Assembly: GCA_947484245.1 (NCBI GenBank)
Contig: CANKOT010000134.1
Location: 1 to 6,142 of the forward strand
DNA: 6,142 nt
Direction: 5' to 3'
From: Comamonadaceae bacterium
GTDB taxonomy: Bacteria; Pseudomonadota; Gammaproteobacteria; Burkholderiales; Burkholderiaceae
A program made the translations under genes and the position numbers. The notes below the pieces were generated by a model that had not been told where the DNA came from, made no database searches, and was given only the letters and a program-made list of their open reading frames with translations. Positions 5,627 to 6,142 of the stretch are shown here, piece after piece (the first letter of the stretch is position 1; every line of letters begins with the position of its first letter).

Positions 5627-6142
5627 CTAGTTTTGCTTCACCAAACAAAACTCAAACTGCACCTCATTAAAAGGCGCTTGTAAGTTGTACCGCTTGGCTA
5701 CTTCTGCATTCTGGCAAGGTTCGAAGTCAACAATCAAACCTTCGCGCACACCAAACACAGTGTCGTTGTCTATGTAGGCCGATCCTGCAGGAAACAACTC
5801 GGTCACTAACCCCACATAGCCAGGCGCACTGACGATGACATGGTAGTGGGCTGGGCGCCAAATACTGCGCTTCGCTGCAGCCAACATAGCGCCCACAGGG
5901 CCATCGGTGGGAACGGTATAGGGGTGCGGACGAATCGTCAGCAACTCAAAACTGCCGTCAGCCTCGCAATGGATTTTGCAGCGCAGGTTGTGTGGGTCTT
6001 GCGCAGCGTCTTGCGCGGGGTACAACCCGTTGTCTGCGTTTTGCCAAAAATCGAGTTCTGCGTTGGCGACGGGTTTGCCATTTATATCTACGACACGGCC
6101 ATGCAACCAAGTTCTTTCGCCCGCTTGGCCATTGGTTAAATC
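5627..6142 (-). CDS. Intradiol ring-cleavage dioxygenase, C-terminal part (5' end outside window)
   Basis: Non-haem Fe(III) enzyme that cleaves catechol-type rings between the two hydroxyls (catechol, hydroxyquinol or protocatechuate 1,2/3,4-dioxygenase group). The frame is open to the right edge, giving 171 residues; I do not accept the internal TTG at 6106 as start because DLTNGQAGERTW reads on upstream as family sequence. In window numbering the four iron ligands are all present: Y41 (NGLYPAQ), Y75 (HPYTVP), and H99 and H101 (RPAHYHV), with R96 as the conserved active-site arginine. Other landmarks are GRVVDINGKPVANAELDFWQ at 15-34, DGPVGAML at 80-87 and SAPGYVGLVTELFPAGSAYI at 105-124. 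Catechol and hydroxyquinol enzymes carry an extra N-terminal domain of about 100 residues, which would lie outside the window. The exact substrate is unclear. The Bug receptor gene follows on the same strand. Confidence 0.92.
   Translation of the reverse strand, partial: DLTNGQAGERTWLHGRVVDINGKPVANAELDFWQNADNGLYPAQDAAQDPHNLRCKIHCEADGSFELLTIRPHPYTVPTDGPVGAMLAAAKRSIWRPAHYHVIVSAPGYVGLVTELFPAGSAYIDNDTVFGVREGLIVDFEPCQNAEVAKRYNLQAPFNEVQFEFCLVKQN

Overview
The window reads as chromosomal DNA from a betaproteobacterium, most likely order Burkholderiales and near Comamonadaceae (Limnohabitans, Rhodoferax or Polaromonas type). This rests on protein character: a TctC/Bug-family periplasmic receptor, a DctP-type TRAP receptor, a short TonB with a two-cysteine C-terminal domain, and a tonB-exbB-exbD-exbD cluster. 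Base composition is close to half G+C by eye. The genus is an inference; no rRNA or other marker gene is present. I see no tRNA, rRNA, CRISPR array, insertion sequence or attachment site.

Layout: (1) Bases 1-736, minus strand: a DctP-type TRAP receptor gene whose 3' end runs off the left edge. (2) Bases 737-886: a divergent regulatory region. (3) Bases 887-3226, plus strand: a compact energy-transduction operon, tonB, exbB, exbD1, exbD2, with gaps of 37, 2 and 3 bp. (4) Bases 3227-3614: no intact gene, but on the minus strand the wreck of a GntR/FCD-family regulator (3281-3523), then a plausible promoter and ribosome binding site for the next gene. (5) Bases 3615-4487, plus strand: a fumarylacetoacetate hydrolase (FAH)-family enzyme. 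(6) Bases 4561-5544, minus strand: a Bug/TctC receptor convergent with it. (7) Bases 5627-6142, minus strand: the C-terminal part of an intradiol ring-cleavage dioxygenase, cut by the right edge.

How the genes work together: TonB-ExbB-ExbD uses the proton gradient to drive outer-membrane TonB-dependent receptors. The DctP and Bug proteins are periplasmic receptors that, by family, mostly bind carboxylates or aromatic acids. The dioxygenase opens catechol-type rings, and FAH-family enzymes hydrolyse or hydrate acylpyruvate-like products. The right half therefore looks like part of an aromatic or organic-acid catabolic locus that has lost its local regulator. The tonB operon is a housekeeping-type system that could serve uptake generally.

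I found no clearly new biological system. The points most worth a second look are the decayed GntR gene, a 12-nt tandem repeat forming the ExbB C-terminal tail, and a 26-nt stretch identical between the two exbD genes.
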